A program made the translations under genes and the position numbers. A stretch of DNA of 64,000 nucleotides from Anoplopoma fimbria (taxonomy: Eukaryota; Chordata; Actinopteri; Perciformes; Anoplopomatidae), in the NCBI RefSeq assembly GCF_027596085.1, contig NC_072465.1, forward strand, positions 15,180,857-15,244,856. The letters run 5' to 3'. The notes under the pieces are model-generated. The model worked only from the letters and a program-made list of their open reading frames with translations. It ran no database searches and had not been told where the DNA came from. Below, in pieces: positions 61,800 to 64,000 of the stretch. Within the stretch, counting starts at the first letter, position 1. The number at the start of each line of letters is the position of its first letter.

Positions 61800-62280
61800 G
61801 TAATATAAATATATGTGTTAACATATCTCAACAATTATTGGATTGTCATGATTTTGGTGAGCACCTTAGTTCATCTTTGAGAACTATTATAATATTATCA
61901 TATATATTATAATATGCATCTTCTTAAATAGCATTTAAATCTATAAGTATCCCTCTAATTCCACCACCAGGTCAAAATCTCTACTTAATCAACTCTTCAT
62001 TTTATGTCAGGAAAACTGTCAAAACAAAACTACATTCTTGCCTGCTTTAGATTTAGGCCTGTACTTTATGTACTTTATCATACTAACATACTAAATACTG
62101 GTTACACTTAATGTCCCATCCAAAGTTAGAATGCTACCATGCAAACTGTAGGCCTATACATGTTACAAAAAATATCTTCCCATCATCATACAGCATACAG
62201 TGATCGTTATGCAAATATGCTAACCGTATGTTAACATTAGCAGGTTAGCATGCTAATGAGAACCTAACAGGGCTGTATAC
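61800..62280. mobile_element. Decayed fish interspersed repeat
   Basis: Contains TCTCAACAATTATTGGATTG then TCATGATTTTGGTGAGCACC, TCCACCACCAGGTCAAAATC, and GTTAACATTAGCAGGTTAGC with CATGCTAATGAG. These are successive landmarks of a long non-coding fish repeat whose last part is also seen at 3945-4065. Confidence 0.45.
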
Positions 62281-63948
62281 CCTAACCGCTCAGGAATGGC
62301 AAAGTTGTCTCTGCATTTCTCATTCACCCAATGCATTATTTTCTGGTGTGTAATGGCATTACAGCCTATAGCACTGATAGCACCGCAAACAACTTGTAGT
62401 TTTGTGGAACATATTCTTGGGGGATGCTTTAACGTTTCACAGATGACCCCCTAGTGACCTCTTTACTCAAAAATAGGAATATATGCACATTTCTTTTGAT
62501 ACCTCACCCTCATATGTAATCCCTTATTTCTTGCTCCTCTACCGGTTTATATATTTTTGTCAGCCAGTAATGATTTGGGTTGTAATTTCATGGAATTAAG
62601 AGCCCTCCAGTACAAGATTTACCAACACAGTGAGGCATTGATTAGGCCAGGCCTCAGCCTCCACAATCCCAGCTTCTTAAACTGGGGCTCTTGTTGCCAC
62701 GGTGATCTTTTTCATATGCAGTCCATCTCATTTCTCTGTCAGTGGAGGACAATGAAATCTGGGCTGTTGTGGTTAAAGCTACTCTTCTGAAGGAGCAACC
62801 GTGGAGCTGCTTAATCCTCGTTGTTTTTCATTTTCTTTTGTAAGGTTAATGATAACAAATATAACATTTACATTTCATAGCAATCATGTCTTGGAACTGA
62901 ACTGATTGTTTAATGTAGTTTACTAAAAGCCTCATAATAAAAATGCCACTGGTTAAGTTACTGTGATAAGTGAGGTCCTAATATCAAACAGTTTGGTACT
63001 TTCAGCCTAAAAATCTGTGAACTTACTGCATCAGGATCATAGACGAAGTTACAGATGAACAATAGTGGAAGGCACTAATTTGTATTGCGAGCTAAGTGGT
63101 ATTAAAGCTTTTTTTTATTTTACCACTTTATGTATAACACTGCATACTGGAGATGCAATCATTTGTTGATGCGTCTATTGACAAAAATGTATCAAAACAT
63201 TTCAAAAATTATTTGGTCCCAGCTCTTCAAATTAGAGGATTTTCTTCCTTTTTTTGTCTTGTGTGTTGTGAAGTGAATATCTTTGTATTTTTGATTGTTA
63301 GTCAGACAAAAAGGAAAAGCTTGAATGAATGTTAAAAGGCTGAATGTTAAAAATGTAAATACATTAATTTTTAACATTCAGCCCAGGTAAATTGTGATGG
63401 GATTTTGTCAGTGTTACTGACTAATTGATTGATACATACAGACATTTTGATGTAACTTGCAGCTCTATAACATATCAATATAATTTTCAGGCATTTTGTC
63501 TACAGTCTCAGAATCCAAATACCCTTTATTCTCAAAGATCTTAGATATCCCAGTAGTAGACAGCCATCACAATTTTTTGTAATCAGATTCTTCTATTTTG
63601 AATTTCATGAATTCTAAAGTAACCCATGATCTTTTAAACCTTACTGAGAACCAGCTAACAACATCATCCATCTCTTCCTGTCAATACTTCACACACGCCT
63701 AGACAGCGGAACATACAAACACAATGCAGTTGGGTGGAGATATTTAAAGGACAGTGATTACTACTGTTGTCATGGTGAAGATTAATCAAGATGTCTGACA
63801 ACGCTGAGGGGAGATGGGAAACATGCTTGTGTAACACATAACGCCTCTCAAACAGTATATATGACAAAAATAACATAACAAGTATGTGGTGTGGTTTTGC
63901 GTATTGTGTGAGTGTATCAATCTGTTTTTATCTGTATTCAGGCATGTA

Positions 63949-63952
<4 letters not shown>
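62281..63952. other. Intergenic, nothing recognised
   Basis: No gene seen; a short inverted pair occurs near 63330-63383 (TGAATGTTAAAAATGTAAAT against ATTAATTTTTAACATTCA). Confidence 0.4.

Positions 63953-64000
<48 letters not shown>
63953..64000. repeat. (GT)n microsatellite cut by the window end
   Basis: At least 24 perfect GT units reaching the last base. Confidence 0.95.

Overview
The window reads as nuclear DNA of a ray-finned (probably percomorph) fish. It is AT-rich, has vertebrate GT-AG introns, several very long CA/GT and TATC microsatellites, a tRNA-derived SINE and many decayed fish-type transposons. Only a few percent of it codes. The three multi-exon gene models keep reading phase across every junction, with one exception in eps8l3, so they are well supported even though most exons are short.

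Layout: (1) 1-4.6 kb is repeat-rich intergenic DNA. (2) 4.8-7.7 kb, plus strand: a four-exon guanylate cyclase activating protein (GCAP, guca1 family), a photoreceptor calcium sensor of 189 aa. (3) 9.4-14.6 kb, plus strand: irf6, a CpG-rich promoter and non-coding first exon followed by seven coding exons (484 aa). (4) 17.0-24.1 kb, plus strand: eps8l3, 19 coding exons for a PTB / SH3 / SAM-like EPS8-family actin adaptor; exon 8 is one base short of phase. (5) 28.3-50.3 kb, minus strand: ampd2 (AMP deaminase 2), 18 coding exons summing to exactly 834 codons, with a 13-kb first intron, one GC-AG intron and signs of alternative first exons out to about 54 kb. (6) 58.4-60 kb, minus strand: gpr61, an orphan class A GPCR (467 aa) in one coding exon. 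(7) 60-64 kb is intergenic, with a possible gpr61 leader exon and a GT repeat running off the window end.

The genes are ordinary vertebrate genes, not parts of one pathway. The eps8l3-ampd2-gpr61 neighbourhood matches the EPS8L3/AMPD2/GPR61 block I recall on human 1p13.3, but gnai3 and gnat2 are not seen between ampd2 and gpr61, and irf6 plus a GCAP gene sit alongside. This suggests one of two post-duplication teleost copies. eps8l3 and ampd2 converge tail to tail, with opposed poly(A) signals near 24.4 kb.

I found no novel multi-gene system. The points most worth checking are the eps8l3 exon-8 frame break, the in-phase alternative ampd2 start exon at 53.4 kb, the GC-AG intron of ampd2, the NAGNAG acceptor at the eps8l3 stop codon, the SINE/LINE shared 3' tail, and the double hairpin at the broken end of a retroelement copy.
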